From Owenia fusiformis (taxonomy: Eukaryota > Annelida > Polychaeta > Sabellida > Oweniidae), in contig CAIIXF020000001.1 in assembly GCA_903813345.2 (NCBI GenBank), positions 48,251,885 to 48,315,884 on the forward strand: a stretch of 64,000 bases of DNA, written 5' to 3'. The notes beneath the pieces are model-generated. The model ran no database searches. It was given only the letters and a program-made list of their open reading frames with translations, and was not told the origin of the DNA. Positions 35,842-47,939 of this stretch are shown piece by piece (positions within the stretch are counted from its first letter, which is position 1; every line of letters starts with the position of its first letter). Position numbers and translations under genes: made by a program.

Positions 35842-36368
35842 AATTTGAAGCAAGTTGAAAAAATACCTTTTTGACCTTTTTTTACCTTCAGAAGGTCATT
35901 GAAGGTCAAATCTTACATCTAAAGTCAGATTTGAACTTCTGAGAAAGTGGTCAATTTGAAGCAATTTTGATATATAGAACTTCATTCGATGGGATTATTA
36001 TTTCATACAACTACTCTTTACAGTGACATGGCTTTTTACAATGGAGGACACCTGAAATTATTTATAAAGCTAGGAAATGGGCCAAAAGTGAATATCCCAA
36101 GACAAAAATGGCAACCATTTTGAAAATAGGCAATGGAGTCACAGGGGAGTTTTCTGTATTGATGTTGAACAAAAATAAGTTAAAACAGGAATACTATCGA
36201 CAGAGGTTTTAAGGCAAATAGTCCAAAAGTGGATTTTGCAAGACAGATGGACAAATCAATGTTAACTATAATGGCTGAAAATGCAGGATACCTGTAATTA
36301 TTTGTAAAGCTAGGAAATGGGCCAAAAGTGAATTTCGCAGAAGATGATTTTTTTGAAATTTTTTTTTG

Positions 36369-37225
36369 TCAATTTGAAGCAAATTGAAAAAATACCTTTT
36401 TTCTCATTTCTAGTTCGTTTTGAAATAGAAAAGCTATGTTTGGATGTTCTCCATATTTAAACTTGCTTATGCAGTGTTTTGCGACAAGTATGACTTGATT
36501 TACATAATCTTGTACAGATTCTTTTTTGTTCTTATAAAATAAAAGTACATCTACATCAGTGAAAGTAATATTTTCATATTTTGTTTTTAACACTGTTTTT
36601 ACATCATCCCAAATACTTTTTATTCGGTGACACTTAATAAAAAATGTTCATAAGTATCCTCCTCTTCTACACAATATTTACATTTCTTGGTGTTACTTAG
36701 TTTCCATTTTTCTAATTGAATATTTGTAGGGTACACCTGATGTATTATTTTATATTGTAATGATTTGATTTTTGTTTCTTTTATTCTGCCTATGTGTCCC
36801 CATATATTTTTCCATTGCAGGTTTTCATACTTGTTATTCCATCTTAGCATTACATTTGGACATATTTTCTCATTTTTTATTATAGAGGCTTGAAAATCTC
36901 TGGCCTTTGACTTGTTAATGATGCAATTGTTAAATTTCAAAATTTTGCTGGTATTTCTATTTATAATACTTATTCTCTGTATGGCATTTTTTATCACGTT
37001 ATACTCTAACTGTAACCCTGCATTATTTTGCATGAGGTTTCTAAAATATTCAATTGAATGTACATGATTATTCTCGTCTATTATATCAGCCACTGTATTC
37101 AATCCAGCATCTTTCCAACTTTGAAAATATATCACATTTTTCCGATAAGAAACGTTTCTGTTATTCCAAATTATATCTTTATTTGAAATTGCACTGGTAT
37201 TTGTGTTATCAAAACAATTTCCTAC
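36369..37225 (-). pseudogene. L1/Tx1-like LINE C-terminal fragment
   Basis: Minus-strand remains of a LINE C-terminus: FQSWKDAGLNTVADI, then IKSLQYKIIHQVYPTNIQLE, the Cys/His motif CKYCVEEEDTYEH, and after a one-base shift in a T-run near 36640, HRIKSIWDDVKTVLKTKYEN and a short tail. The pattern (K-I-I-H-x-x-x-P-T-N and C-x2-C..E-x2-H) is typical of L1/Tx1-type elements. The last residues (FQFASN) are coded by the family-C repeat into which it inserted. Coding similarity fades upstream of about 37225. Confidence 0.75.
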
Positions 37226-37689
37226 TCTCTAATTTACAAGAAGTCATAGGCTAATTTACCTGAAACATAAATGTTTTGCGTGTATTTAACATAACCCCGA
37301 CTGCATTCCATTATATAACCAATTTATATATAACTTTTACATATATATTATATATAACTTGATATGAAATATTGTATTATTACATGATTACATTAGTCAC
37401 AACTACTCACTAAGACTAACTAAAAACTACTTCTATATTTACAAAGTAATCTACAAAATATATACATATGCATATTGAAAGCATACAACATAGGTAGAAT
37501 ATTTTTAAGTGTTATGTACAAAATATGCTGACTATTCTAAATTGTTAAATGAGTGATATATTTTACCAAAATGACGCTGTATGATGGTATTGTCACTAGT
37601 AATTATATTAGTGAAAAAATTTTCACTATTCAAATAAAAAGGAGTGCTATCGATATGGAGAACTGAATTCAACAATGTTTTTCTCTCAA
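37226..37689. other. Gene-free AT-rich stretch
   Basis: Short tatata runs near 37340. No gene or bounded repeat seen. Confidence 0.5.
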
Positions 37690-40335
37690 ACCAATGATTG
37701 AAAACATTCTGTAAACACCTTAAAATTTACCCAGAATGCCAAAAATTAGTCAATTCTGGATTTTCATACCAGAACCACCCCTGAAAACTTGAAATACATC
37801 AAACAATTAACCAGAAAACGCGTCAACAAGACTTTACAGACAAGATTTTAGGACGGAAAATCCAAAATGGCTGTCTTGACATTTATCCAGAATACCAACT
37901 AGAACAACGGCAACGCCAAAGCGTAGCGAATCCCATCGAACAGAAATGGCTGGCATTTTTACAAATGAATAGCAAATATCATAAAACAACACACCAGAAA
38001 GGCCACCCTTTTTAAAATGGTTGCTCACTAGCCAAGTTGTCATCAGAAGCAATAATATGCTTTTAAGTAGCCACCTCTAAAATTTTTGAAAAATCGCACA
38101 CATACTTGTAAAATAACACACATAAAAATGGTGGCCATTTTTCAAAATTTTTCAAAACTACTCCCCAAAGTTTTATTAGACAATGTGACATGCTTAAAGT
38201 ATTCACATATCAAATATGAACAAAATCGCTCCACTACTTTTCGAGTTATAGTAAAATACATTAAAAAGGCGGCCATTTTTCAAAAAAAATTTCAAAATGG
38301 CCGCCTTCTACCAAAAGTGTCATAGGACAGTGTGCCATGCTTATAGTAGTCACATACCAAATATGAACAAAATCGCTCCACGACTTTCGAGTTCGAGTTA
38401 TAGTAAAATACGTTAAAATGGCGGCCATTTTTCAAAATCTATTTCAAAATGGCCGCCTTCTACCAAAAGTGTCATTGGACAGTGTGCCATGCTTATAGTA
38501 TTCACATACCAAATATGAACAAAATCGCTCCACGACTTTCGAGTTCGAGTTATAGTAAAATACGTTAAAATGGCGGCCATTTTTCAAAATCTTTTTCAAA
38601 ATGGCCGCCTTCTACCAAAAGTGTCATTGGACAGTGTGCCATGCTTATAGTATTCACATACCAAATATGAACAAAATCGCTCCACTACTTTTCGAGTTAT
38701 AGTAAAATATGTTAAAATGGCGGCCATTTTTCAAATTTTTTTTCAAAATGGCCGCTTTCTACCAAAAGTGTCATAGGACAGTGTGCCATGCTTATAGTAT
38801 TCACATACCAAATATGAACAAAATCGCTCCACTACTTTTCGAGTTATAGTAAAATATGTTAAAATGGCAGCCATTTTTCAATTTTTTTTCAAAATGGCCG
38901 CCTTCTACCAAAAGTGCCATGCTTATAGTAGTCACATACCAAATATGAACAAAATCGCTCCACGACTTTTCGAGTTATAGTAAAATACGTTAAAATGGCG
39001 GCCATTTTTCAAATTTTTTTTCAAAATAGCCGCCTTCTACCAAAAGTGTCATAGGACAGTGTGCCATGCTTATAGTAGTCACATACCAAATATGAACAAA
39101 ATCGCTCCATGACTTTTCGAGTTATAGTAAAATACGTTAAAATGGCGGCCATTTTTCAAAAAAATTTTCAAAATGGCCGCCTTCTACCAAAAGTGTCATA
39201 GGACAGTGTGCCATGATTATAGTAGTCACATACCAAATATGAACAAAATCGCTCCATGACTTTTCGAGTTATAGTAAAATACGTTAAAATGGCGGCAATT
39301 TTTCAAATTTTTTTTCAAAATGGCCGCCTTCTACCAAAAGTGTCTTTAGACAGTGTGCAATGCTTATAGTATTCACATACCAAATATGAACAAAATCGCT
39401 CCACTATTTTTTGAGTTACAGCGAAAATCGTAAAATGACGAATAAAGGCCGCCATTTTTCAAGATGGCTGCCATGTGCTTCTTTAATATCTACATTTGTA
39501 GCATTATTAATGTCCTTTTTAATTTTTTTACATTTAAAACATATTGCTATTACAGTTTTACTTATTGCACCTAATTACTGTAAAATCGGCACTAAAATGG
39601 CCGCCATTTTGAAATGAGCGGCCATTTTGAAAATCGGCTTTCGAGCAGAACTTCTATCCTCATAGGGTATATGTGTACAAAATATGAACAAAATCGGGCC
39701 AACGGTATTTGAGTTATTGCCCGGACGGACGGACGGACGGACGGACGGACGGACGGAGGCGTTCCCTATATCCCTCCGAACTTCGTTCGATGGGATAAAA
39801 ACTAATTAGATCTAGATTTTCATGCTAAGAATCATACCGGAAAATTTGAAATTGATCTACCAAATAGTTCACCTGAAAATGCGTAGACAAGACTTTACAG
39901 ACAATGTTTTAGGACGGAAAATCCAAAATGGTTGCCTTGACATTTACCCAGAAAGCCAAAAAACTAATCAGATCTAGATTTTCATACTAAAGACAAGACT
40001 TTAAATACAGGCAAGATTTTAAGACGGAAAATCCAAAATGGCTGCCTTGACATTTGCCAAGAATGCCAAAAAACTAATCAGTTCTAGATTTTCATACCAA
40101 GAATCATCCCTAAAAATTTGAAATTGATCTGCCAAACGGTTCACCTGAAAACCCGTGGACAAGACTTTACAGACAAGATTTTAGGACGGAAAATCCAAAA
40201 TGGCTGCCTTGACATTTACCCAGAAAGTCAAAAAACTAATCAGGATATAGATTTTCATACTAAGAATCATCCCTGAAAATTTACAGACATAATTTTAGGA
40301 TGGAAAAATCCAAAATGGCCAACAATAAAAAAGTG
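37690..40335. repeat. Family-B-like tandem array, split by a family-A Helentron
   Basis: Units of about 155 bp with aggacggaaaatccaaaatgg, gacatttacccagaa and aaaactaatcag at 37720-37898 and 39799-40335. The junction 37898/39799 recreates a continuous unit (ataccaa + aaactaatt), showing that the family-A element inserted without a target duplication. Confidence 0.7.
37899..39798 (-). mobile_element. Helentron/pearl-like element, family A copy 2 (long array)
   Basis: Minus-strand orientation: starts TTATCCCATCGAACGAAG, (GGAC)n microsatellite, about nine units of 136-160 bp containing atggcggccatttttca and ccaaatatgaacaaaatcgc, subterminal repeats ATCCCATCGAAC (37930-37941 versus 39785-39796), terminal hairpin ACGC-loop-GCGT, end CTAG next to TT. 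The insertion point lies between two T residues of the host unit, as for Helentrons. No Rep-helicase. Confidence 0.8.
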
Positions 40336-40450
40336 ATTATAAGTTTTTGCTGATTTCTTTTTACAAAATTATCACATATACCTACTGTTACCAATAGCAT
40401 AGGCTTTTACAAGAAAGTACACCCGAAATTATTTATAAGGCTACTAAATA

Positions 40451-42719
40451 CAGGGTGCCCGATACTACCCAACGTAAATCGTTCCGGACTTGTTTTTTAT
40501 AACCATTTGGACTCATTTCGAGAGGGAATGAGATGAAACATTCATCAGAATGGCTCAAAAAGATAATACAATTCAATCGTTTAGAAAAATACATACATTA
40601 ACTTCTACCAAAGACATTCTTTTTCATACCCACGTATCTATTTTGGCGATCGATCGAGCCATTATAGATCATATTTATCGACATTAAATAACAAAAAATG
40701 CCAGAAATATGCTCTAAATCTCCACTAGTGTCATTTTACTAGGTTTAAACAAAAAATCATTTTATAACGTGGAACACTATCCACTACATTAAAGATCGTA
40801 TTAATATCTTAAGTATCTGGACTGTACCTTCAATTTGCCATAAATGTCCGAAATGAACAAAGTGGAGTTAACGACGGCGAATGGTCATTATTCTGACACG
40901 GACTTGTCTTGTTATCACTAGGTGAACGACTGCGAATTGTACACTTAATGCTTTCGACGTGATAAAAATAATGATTTGGAATTGTCTTGTAACGGTATTC
41001 ATACGTTCCTTGTTGCTTAATAATTTGCCTATGCCTTTGAAAAAATTGTATTTGGTATGTATTTGTTTTACTATTCACACATTTTGTAATTTCAGTTCCT
41101 CGAAACAAGCGTCACGAATGTACTTTTAGAAGTGGAGACAAAAATATGTTCATTGAACATTTCGAGAGGGACCATCGCTCAGATTTATTTAGGCTTGACG
41201 TTCCTTTTCGTGAACATCCGATGCTGTAATTAAACTCGCTATAGCTAATAACGTTAGTACAGTTCATTGATATGGGTCAATAAAAAGATGATAGAATCCA
41301 TGTTTGTGCGGGCATAGGACGTATTTCGGTAATCAATGATGTTTGTATATATTCTTTTCAAAATATATGTGGAGCTCAAATTATTACTGTAAGTTTACAG
41401 TAAATCCTGTCTTAGTGGACACCTCTCTCGTAAAGAGGTAAAACCTATAGATTTAATCCATTAAATAATTTAGTGCATTGAAAGTTAAAGGGAGAGTCTA
41501 AAGAAGAATTCGAGGCAATATTTGCATGCTGTGAGGCAAAGTATAAAATAATTACAAATAATAATTAACAAATCAAGTTGTTAACAATCCAGAGGCAAAC
41601 TAGTAGATTTTTAACAGTGTAATGACCTTCGATAGCAAGTTGCTACTACAGTCTCAGCTGTAGTGGCTAGCCTTTATGGCTCAGGGGTAGAGCGTCTGAC
41701 TCGAGAGCAGGAGGTCCTGGGTTCGATTCCCGGATGAGCGTGCCCAAGGGTCGTTACAACAGTAAATAACGATTAAAACTAATTATTTCTTCTCAACTTT
41801 CACTACACTTCTTGCTTAGCATTAATATAAGCATGGAAGTCAGTTTAAAGCCAATAAAGGCATTTTAAAGTCTTATTTGAGGCAAACTTATGCTCACCTT
41901 TTTCATAGGCAAATTAAAAATAGCGACGAGTGAAGTCTTTAAAAAAGCGAAGAGGCAAAATACAAGAAAAAGTAAAAAATCAACTTTTCTCTCTACATGC
42001 ATTCTTGCCCCTTGAAAGTATCAAGTAAAGAACATGTATCTGTAATGATTCACTAATTCAACCTTGACAAGTATCTCTTAATACGTTTAATTAATGATGA
42101 TCATTTAGATAGTATCACTCAGACAACTTCTTCCACTGTCCTCATCCACTCTGATGATTTGTTGGAAATGTATAAAGTTTATGGAGCTGTTCCACACTTA
42201 AAAATGGTTCATTGTGTTCTACAAGTCAGAAACGTTCCAATAACACAAGTCAGAAACGTTCCAATAACAAGTCAACATCATTAACTGGAATATTTAGGTC
42301 ACGTCAAAATGGTTAAATCTAAAAAATATTCTTTCGACAATTGCTACTCATTTAAACCATTTTAAATCATGATTTTCGTTCACAATATGGCTACTTTCAT
42401 TATGAATCGGTGTATTCATTGGATACAAGGCAGGCTGGTGATTATCAGGCAAAATAGGTAAAAACACTGGCAGAATCGCTCACATCCCTAAATAACAAGA
42501 CTTTAGCAAACAGTTCGGACAAAAAATGCGTTTGCGGGTGCCTGAAGGGTATATAGTATGGTAAGTTATCTTATTGTATTATATTTACATAAAGTCAAGT
42601 GAAAGCAATTTCATAACCAAATTTACAAACCTACCTCTACTTTTTTCCATAAATCAAGTCCAAATGGTTATGAAAAACAAGTCCGGAACGATTTACATTG
42701 GGTAGTATCGGACACCGTG
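40451..42719. mobile_element. CAC-terminus transposon 2 (2.27 kb)
   Basis: Inverted repeats of about 65 bp: left CAGGGTGCCCGATACTACCC, right (inverted) CACGGTGTCCGATACTACCC, continuing through AAATCGTTCCGGACTTGTTT. Flanked by TAAATA (40445-40450, 42720-42725). No transposase recognised; the minus frame 40830-41108 is unassigned. It contains a tRNA-like SINE head at 41670, a fragment at 41396 resembling a Tigger/pogo-type end, and a 26-bp tandem duplication near 42217. Confidence 0.8.
41670..41743 (+). ncRNA. tRNA-derived SINE head or tRNA pseudogene
   Basis: Box A tggctcaggggtag (41677-41690) and a perfect box B ggttcgattcc (41720-41730). The D arm (GCTC/GAGC) and T arm pair well and a CGA anticodon can be drawn, but the acceptor stem does not pair and the long variable arm expected of a Ser tRNA is missing. 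Best read as a SINE promoter region inside transposon 2. The SINE tail is not clear. Confidence 0.6.
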
Positions 42720-42725
42720 TAAATA

Positions 42726-43489
42726 GTTAAAAAAGTATGAAAACTCAAAAACACCATTCAATTTGATACAAAGTATTATCGCGCGCTAACTTTTCTTCAG
42801 ACATTCAAAATAGCTGCGATGACTCAGAGCTAACAGGTCCAAAACCTATTCAGATGTACATTGAAGTGAGCTGAACAAGGTCTTAAAGGGCGACGCATAT
42901 CGTTTAGCAAATCGAACGCTCGTTTCTGGTGTTGCTCACCGTTTAGTATAAAAGGCCCGATCCCGGAATAATACTCAAGGGTTCACAGGTTCGAGGTTGT
43001 TGTGTCAACACCTCTAACTGTTATATAGCATAAGTATATTATAGATCGTCACACATTTATAAAAGGGTGATTTTTATTTTGACAAATCAATTCCACATTT
43101 ATGGGTGAAGTTTCAGGATCTTCTATTTGTGTATAATAAGGAAAAATTGGCATCTAAATTTCCCCATAACGTAATAGCACACAGCTTGGCATATGAACTA
43201 TCCTACAAATGAAACAAAGCAAGCCAAACCGGTTTCTAATACAAGGATTTATATTGGCTGTTGTACATGTATTCTTTGAACGCAATCACTCTTTGGATAA
43301 CGTTTTCAAAATCATTATATACGGATTACTTTATCTCAAAGACAATTTCAATAAACTGGATTTTACAGAACTCCCCTTAATTCTTAAAAATGGACTGATC
43401 CAGTTGATTCGCCTGGAGCCGCCATATTGTTTTTATACGGGATGCTAATCGGAACCCTTTAAAGTTTTAAAAGCAACTGTGGAGCTGTT
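42726..43489. other. Gene-free stretch with a TATA-like box
   Basis: TATAAAAGGCCC at about 42948 is followed by CpG-bearing sequence and ttgtgtcaaca. It could be a solo-LTR or promoter fragment, but no paired end was found. The frame at 43209-43448 has no known domain. Confidence 0.4.
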
Positions 43490-43725
43490 TTTCTTTTAAG
43501 TTTGCAGATAAGGATTTAAGCAGTTGACTTCAAAATGGCTGACAGGAAGTACAGGTAGGTACAGGTATGCACTCATAAGTTATCCCTGAAAATTTGAAGG
43601 TGATTTCTGTAGCGGTTTTGGAGAAAACTGACGGATGTAGGGACGGACGGACGGACAGACAGACGAACGGACGCGCCTAGGCCGATAATATGGCCCCACA
43701 CTATGTGGTGAGGACATAAAAACAC
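43490..43725 (-). repeat. Helentron end, family D, with GGAC microsatellite
   Basis: aaaatggctgacaggaagta unit, then (ggac)n, and a right-end hairpin ccccacactatgtggtgagg acataa. Same end layout as families A-C. Confidence 0.55.
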
Positions 43726-43734
43726 GGTATTGTA

Positions 43735-44290
43735 TGTAATGTTGACTGATTGGCAACAATTTAATGCAAAAATTATTTAGAAATATTTTATATAACTGTT
43801 TTTGTTAACATTTTTAGTTTTTTTAGTGCAATTGTTTTTGCTCCTTTGTAACAGTTCTTGAGAATGAAATAAATGTCTTTCCAAACCTTGTTGGAACAAA
43901 ATAGCAACATGTTTTTAGACTCTCAATATTATAGTTATACAAAGGAATCTTTGGTTGATTTTAAAAAAGTATTCAAAAAATTAAAACAAAATCCCCCCAA
44001 ATAGATAAAAATCAAGATAAACCTTTTATTTCATTAACAAGATACTTTTCTAAAATCAACCAAAATTTCCTTTGTACAATTGCAATATTGAGAGACCTAA
44101 ACATGTAGTGTTTATATCGTTTTGTTCGAAAAAAGTTCGGAAAGATGTTTCATTTCACTCTGGAAACATGATACCAAGAACAAAATAAGTGTTTGATGTG
44201 TTTTCTAAAACAATATTGTTGAAAGTATATATATATTTTTCAAATCATATTGTTACCATTCAAAAGATTGACATTGTGTCAAATTTTTAG
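43735..44290. mobile_element. Foldback element, copy 2 (uninterrupted)
   Basis: Homologous throughout to 10735-11830 minus its MITE. Inner arms 43924-43963 and 44051-44090 pair through TTTGGTTGATTTTA and TAAAATCAACCAAA. Outer arms share ttgttctttggt-like and gaatgaaat words. Serves as the empty site for the CATGGG MITE. Confidence 0.75.
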
Positions 44291-44362
44291 ATTTTTTTTA
44301 TGACTCATTAAAGAGAAACATGTGTTCAAAAAGTTCTCCATATCGATACAGCCCAATAATGC

Positions 44363-44687
44363 AGATGCGAGTAGGTAGTTACCAGTTTCACCACCAGATG
44401 GCTCATTCGGGTCAGATAGCATGGCGGGTAAAGTAGAAAGTTTCCTTTACATCTGTTTTAGTGGTTCAATTTTCATAAAATCCGTATGTATCTAATAGTT
44501 ATGCAAATTAAAATATATTTCACTTTTTTTGATTTTGTTACATGGGGTCTATGGGGAATCAACCTGAACTAGAAGTCACATTTTCAAAAAAAAAATTTCA
44601 AAGTTGATAAACAATTTTCGAAACCATATTTCTGGATGAATTTTGAATATTTAATGACGTAAATCAAGATTATTTCTACTCGCATCT
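44363..44687. mobile_element. 325-bp MITE with ends AGATGCGAGTAG
   Basis: Inverted termini AGATGCGAGTAG (44363-44374) and CTACTCGCATCT (44676-44687). A diverged copy in opposite orientation at about 52213-52594 shares aaaatgtgacttctag, ctggtaactacctactc and the CTACTC-CATCT end. No clear target duplication. Confidence 0.7.
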
Positions 44688-44948
44688 AGTCTATTGAAAT
44701 GGACTGACTTAACAAAAAGAGGCATGGGTAGTAATAAAAATATTCAATTAAACCCTGCAGAATGCTCATCATCTCACGCTTGTAATTTTCTTGTATATTT
44801 CTCTTGATATAAATGGAGAGTCATATGTTCTTGCATACATGTAAGGGCAATAATTACATGTCTGATTATATTTGCTTTTTCCTCTATTCAACCCAATTTT
44901 ATTTCTACTTTTCAATGTTGTGTGTACTAAAAGTATATATGATGTTTT

Positions 44949-44976
44949 GTATGTATGTATGTATGTATGTATGTAT
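44949..44976. repeat. (TATG)n microsatellite
   Basis: About seven units of tatg; the overlapping 95-residue frame is a by-product. Confidence 0.8.
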
Positions 44977-45401
44977 AATTTATTTGCCTCTTAATAAAAA
45001 GAGAGTTACATTCACAATACTATACAAACTAATTAATAAAAAGGATACACGGGTCAACTCACACTGGTTACAAATTCGAAGAAATGTACAAGCGGGATGA
45101 ATGGTTTCAATTCGAAGAAATTTAAAGTTCAAGTGAGGTAAATGGCTTCACTTTATGGGGTTCCTGAAGGGTAAATACAAAATGCACAATTTACCTATTT
45201 TATTCACATTTTCTGAGATTAACATATACACGGTGTTATAGCATGACGGTTACACCACCTCTGAAAATGAGATTAGACGACTACGATCGCTGATTTATAT
45301 AAAATAAAATGGCCACGATGGAACAGAAAACTAAGATTGGTGCTTTATTTTCTTCTACTGTGTATCAATGAAAGGATGAACAAATTGATGCCCGGGGATA
45401 A

Positions 45402-47254
45402 GGGTTTGTGTAAAAAACCGGGTGACCGGGTAACTGGGTGACCGGGTACTTAAAGTTCCTAGCAGGGTTAGGAATTTTTTTGTTTATAACGCTGGATCTG
45501 GACGATACATGTGCATTATTTTCGACGTCACGTGTTGAGGTTATTTCACATTGTAAGAACGTTTTGACAAAGTTAACTTTTAACGTTAAAATAACGTCGG
45601 TAATGAACCGATTTAGTGAGAACATATTGACGTCTTTGTAACGTTTCCTTAACTCACAAATATTTTGAAGCCATTTCCACAATGTTGAAATTGAACCATC
45701 CATCGACGTTTTGCTGAGTATCTAAATAACGTCATATCAATACGGACCATGAACGTCATTATTGACGTCACGTTTTGAGGTTATTTCAAATCGAAAAAAC
45801 GTTTCGACAATGTTAAAAATACGTCGGAAATGAACCAACGTAGTGAGAACACAAAGTTTTTGACATGTTTTTTTTCCACCAACAAATATTTTGAAATTAA
45901 AAGCCTGTTTTGACAACGTTGAATGTTAACGTTTGAGTTACGTCACATATGGACCAATGTAGTCAAAAATTAAACGTTCCTGTTTGTTATGTTTTCCACA
46001 CTTTACGGACTTTACGAACTTTACGGACACGTTACAACAACATTCTTTTTATACCATCAATAGATGTCTCATGTTTACGTTGCCTCCTTCTATAAAGAAC
46101 GAAAATGTGCAACGTCTTCTAGGAACTTATATGCTACTTATTAGGGGTCCCGCGATTCATCGATATATCGATGCATCGGCTCGTTTGGTGACGATACGAG
46201 ACTATCGATACGAAGACTCAAATATCGATACACCAAAAATATTATTTACATACCTGAAATCCATCATATTTTGCCGAAATCTACTGAATATTTGACTTTT
46301 TTGAGAAATTGTTCTTATATTTTTTGTTTGGTTTCTCGCTGGACATGACACGCCCAAAATGTTGTATAAATACAAACAGAATGCTTAGCGGATTGACAGG
46401 CAAAATGCGAACAAATAACTCGTGTCTTCTATGTCTTCATATATCAACGTACTTTGTTTTATATTTATTCTATATACTTTTTGACAATTTAGTATGAATA
46501 AATATAATCTTTGAACTTTTTATTCGATAGAACGCCGCGTTAAAAAATTGCCTACTAATATTGATAATTCTAATAAAAAACCGAACAATATTTACGTTCG
46601 AAGTATTAATGTTGACCGGAGTTTAGAAATTGAAACTTTTTGAAAGTTTTGAAAACAATTGATAGAATTATGGCCATGTAAATATCAAACATGGGTAGTT
46701 GTGATATCCTAATATGGCCCCTAATAGAAAATCTACTGTAGTACTTTGTAACATTCCTCAGTAAAGGGAAAGCACGGCCGGACTTCAAAAAATATTGCAA
46801 AATACATAGCTGGCTACTATGCAGCAGGTAGGCTTGATACTTCTTGACAATAGTTTTTATGCTGCATCTTAATCAAATGCCACAGCAAGTATTAGACTTT
46901 CAACTCGACCTCAGCTACGTCAGTTTTGCAACCCCCCCCCCCTTCCCCGGTTCAACTACACTATTATGTATCGTATCGTGACCTGAGTATCGAGATACGT
47001 ATCGTATCGTTTCATAATGTATCGTGGGACCCCTACTACTTATGAGCAACGTGACATGGACGTCACTGTTTGCTGGATCAACTATTTTAAAAAGTGCTCT
47101 GTCTCGTATAGGGTAAAAATATCGAACAGCAGTGCACTCGGTAGTCTGTCAAGTCAATTCGCTACTATATATCGGGGGAAATGTGGAACTTTGAAAGTTG
47201 GTAACCCTGCTAGGAATGTTAGGTACCTGGTCGACCGGTTTTTTACACAAACCC
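45402..47254. mobile_element. Mutator-like element with 9-bp target duplication
   Basis: About 55-bp inverted ends beginning GGGTTTGTGTAAAAAACCGG and including cctagcagggtta; the left end has an extra 16-bp duplication. Flanked by CGGGGATAA (45393-45401, 47255-47263). The interior has three degenerate repeats of about 240 bp built around gacgtcacgttttgaggtta. No transposase, so assignment to Mutator rests on the 9-bp duplication only. Confidence 0.8.
46142..47035. mobile_element. hAT-like element with 8-bp target duplication
   Basis: 894 bp, inverted ends TAGGGGTCCCGCGAT and TAGGGGTCCCACGAT, flanked by CTACTTAT (46134-46141, 47036-47043). Subterminal regions are rich in cgata/tatcg words on both sides. 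Non-autonomous. A poly-C tract lies near 46930. Confidence 0.85.
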
Positions 47255-47939
47255 CGGGGATAACATGAAATAAGCGAAAAACTGTTGAGTTTGAAATTCA
47301 AAACTACACAAGATTTAGTAATTTGTTCATTTTTGTTGTTAGGGCATGGTCTACATTGCCTAACGACCTCGGGGAATATAGATGTAACCTACATACGATC
47401 ATAAAAAGCCAATTGAGCATTGGAAACCACCTAATATGTTCTACCTAAGCCATAATATTGTATTTTTAATTTGCAGTTACGCAAAAAATTGATTAACGGT
47501 TACGCGAACCTCGTTCAAATATGTATCCCAGATTCATTGTTATTAATTTTGTACATCAGTACTTGATGCTAATTCTTCTTTTGCCTCTTCATTGCTATCT
47601 TTTTGACTTAAATTGGTTTCATAAATAAAGCAAGACACAATTTTTTCCTTATCGTATAGAGGCTCAAACAAGACGAACTCCCATGCAGTGTCTCGGTATA
47701 GACACTGCGGCGGGCAGATGAAGCAAATCCCCAAAATTTGGGGAAAATAGTTCCCCTTTTCATCATATATGTGGTCAATTTTCACACAACTTATAAAATA
47801 TGTATTCATGAATGTTCCCCAAACATTATTTTGTCAAAATATTTCAAAATTATTGAAATATGAGAAGAAATCACGGCGGAAGGGATTCTGAGTAAAAGTT
47901 GTGTTGATAATAGTTTACCGCACATGTTGTTTATTAGTT

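Larger units (their letters stand above)
34010..36000. repeat. Helentron-type tandem repeats, family C, interrupted by a LINE
   Basis: Begins aaggcatttacataaccaaa tgtcgccacctag, then units with tttgaagcaagttga and gatttgaacttctgagaac. A second start-like copy lies at 34345. After the LINE (34472-35841) the unit resumes exactly where it stopped. The right end at about 35975-35993 is acttcattcgatgggatta, like the end of family A. A further unit fragment lies at 36365-36395. Confidence 0.65.

Noticed and set aside
38100-39480. CRISPR-like array
   Set aside because: Eukaryotic satellite units of 136-160 bp without unique spacers, inside a Helentron-type element.
41670-41743. Functional serine tRNA (CGA anticodon)
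   Set aside because: The acceptor stem is unpaired and the long variable arm is missing; SINE head or pseudogene instead.
42948-43030. Solo LTR with TATAAAAG box
   Set aside because: Only a TATA-like word and a possible ...caaca end; no second border or target duplication found.
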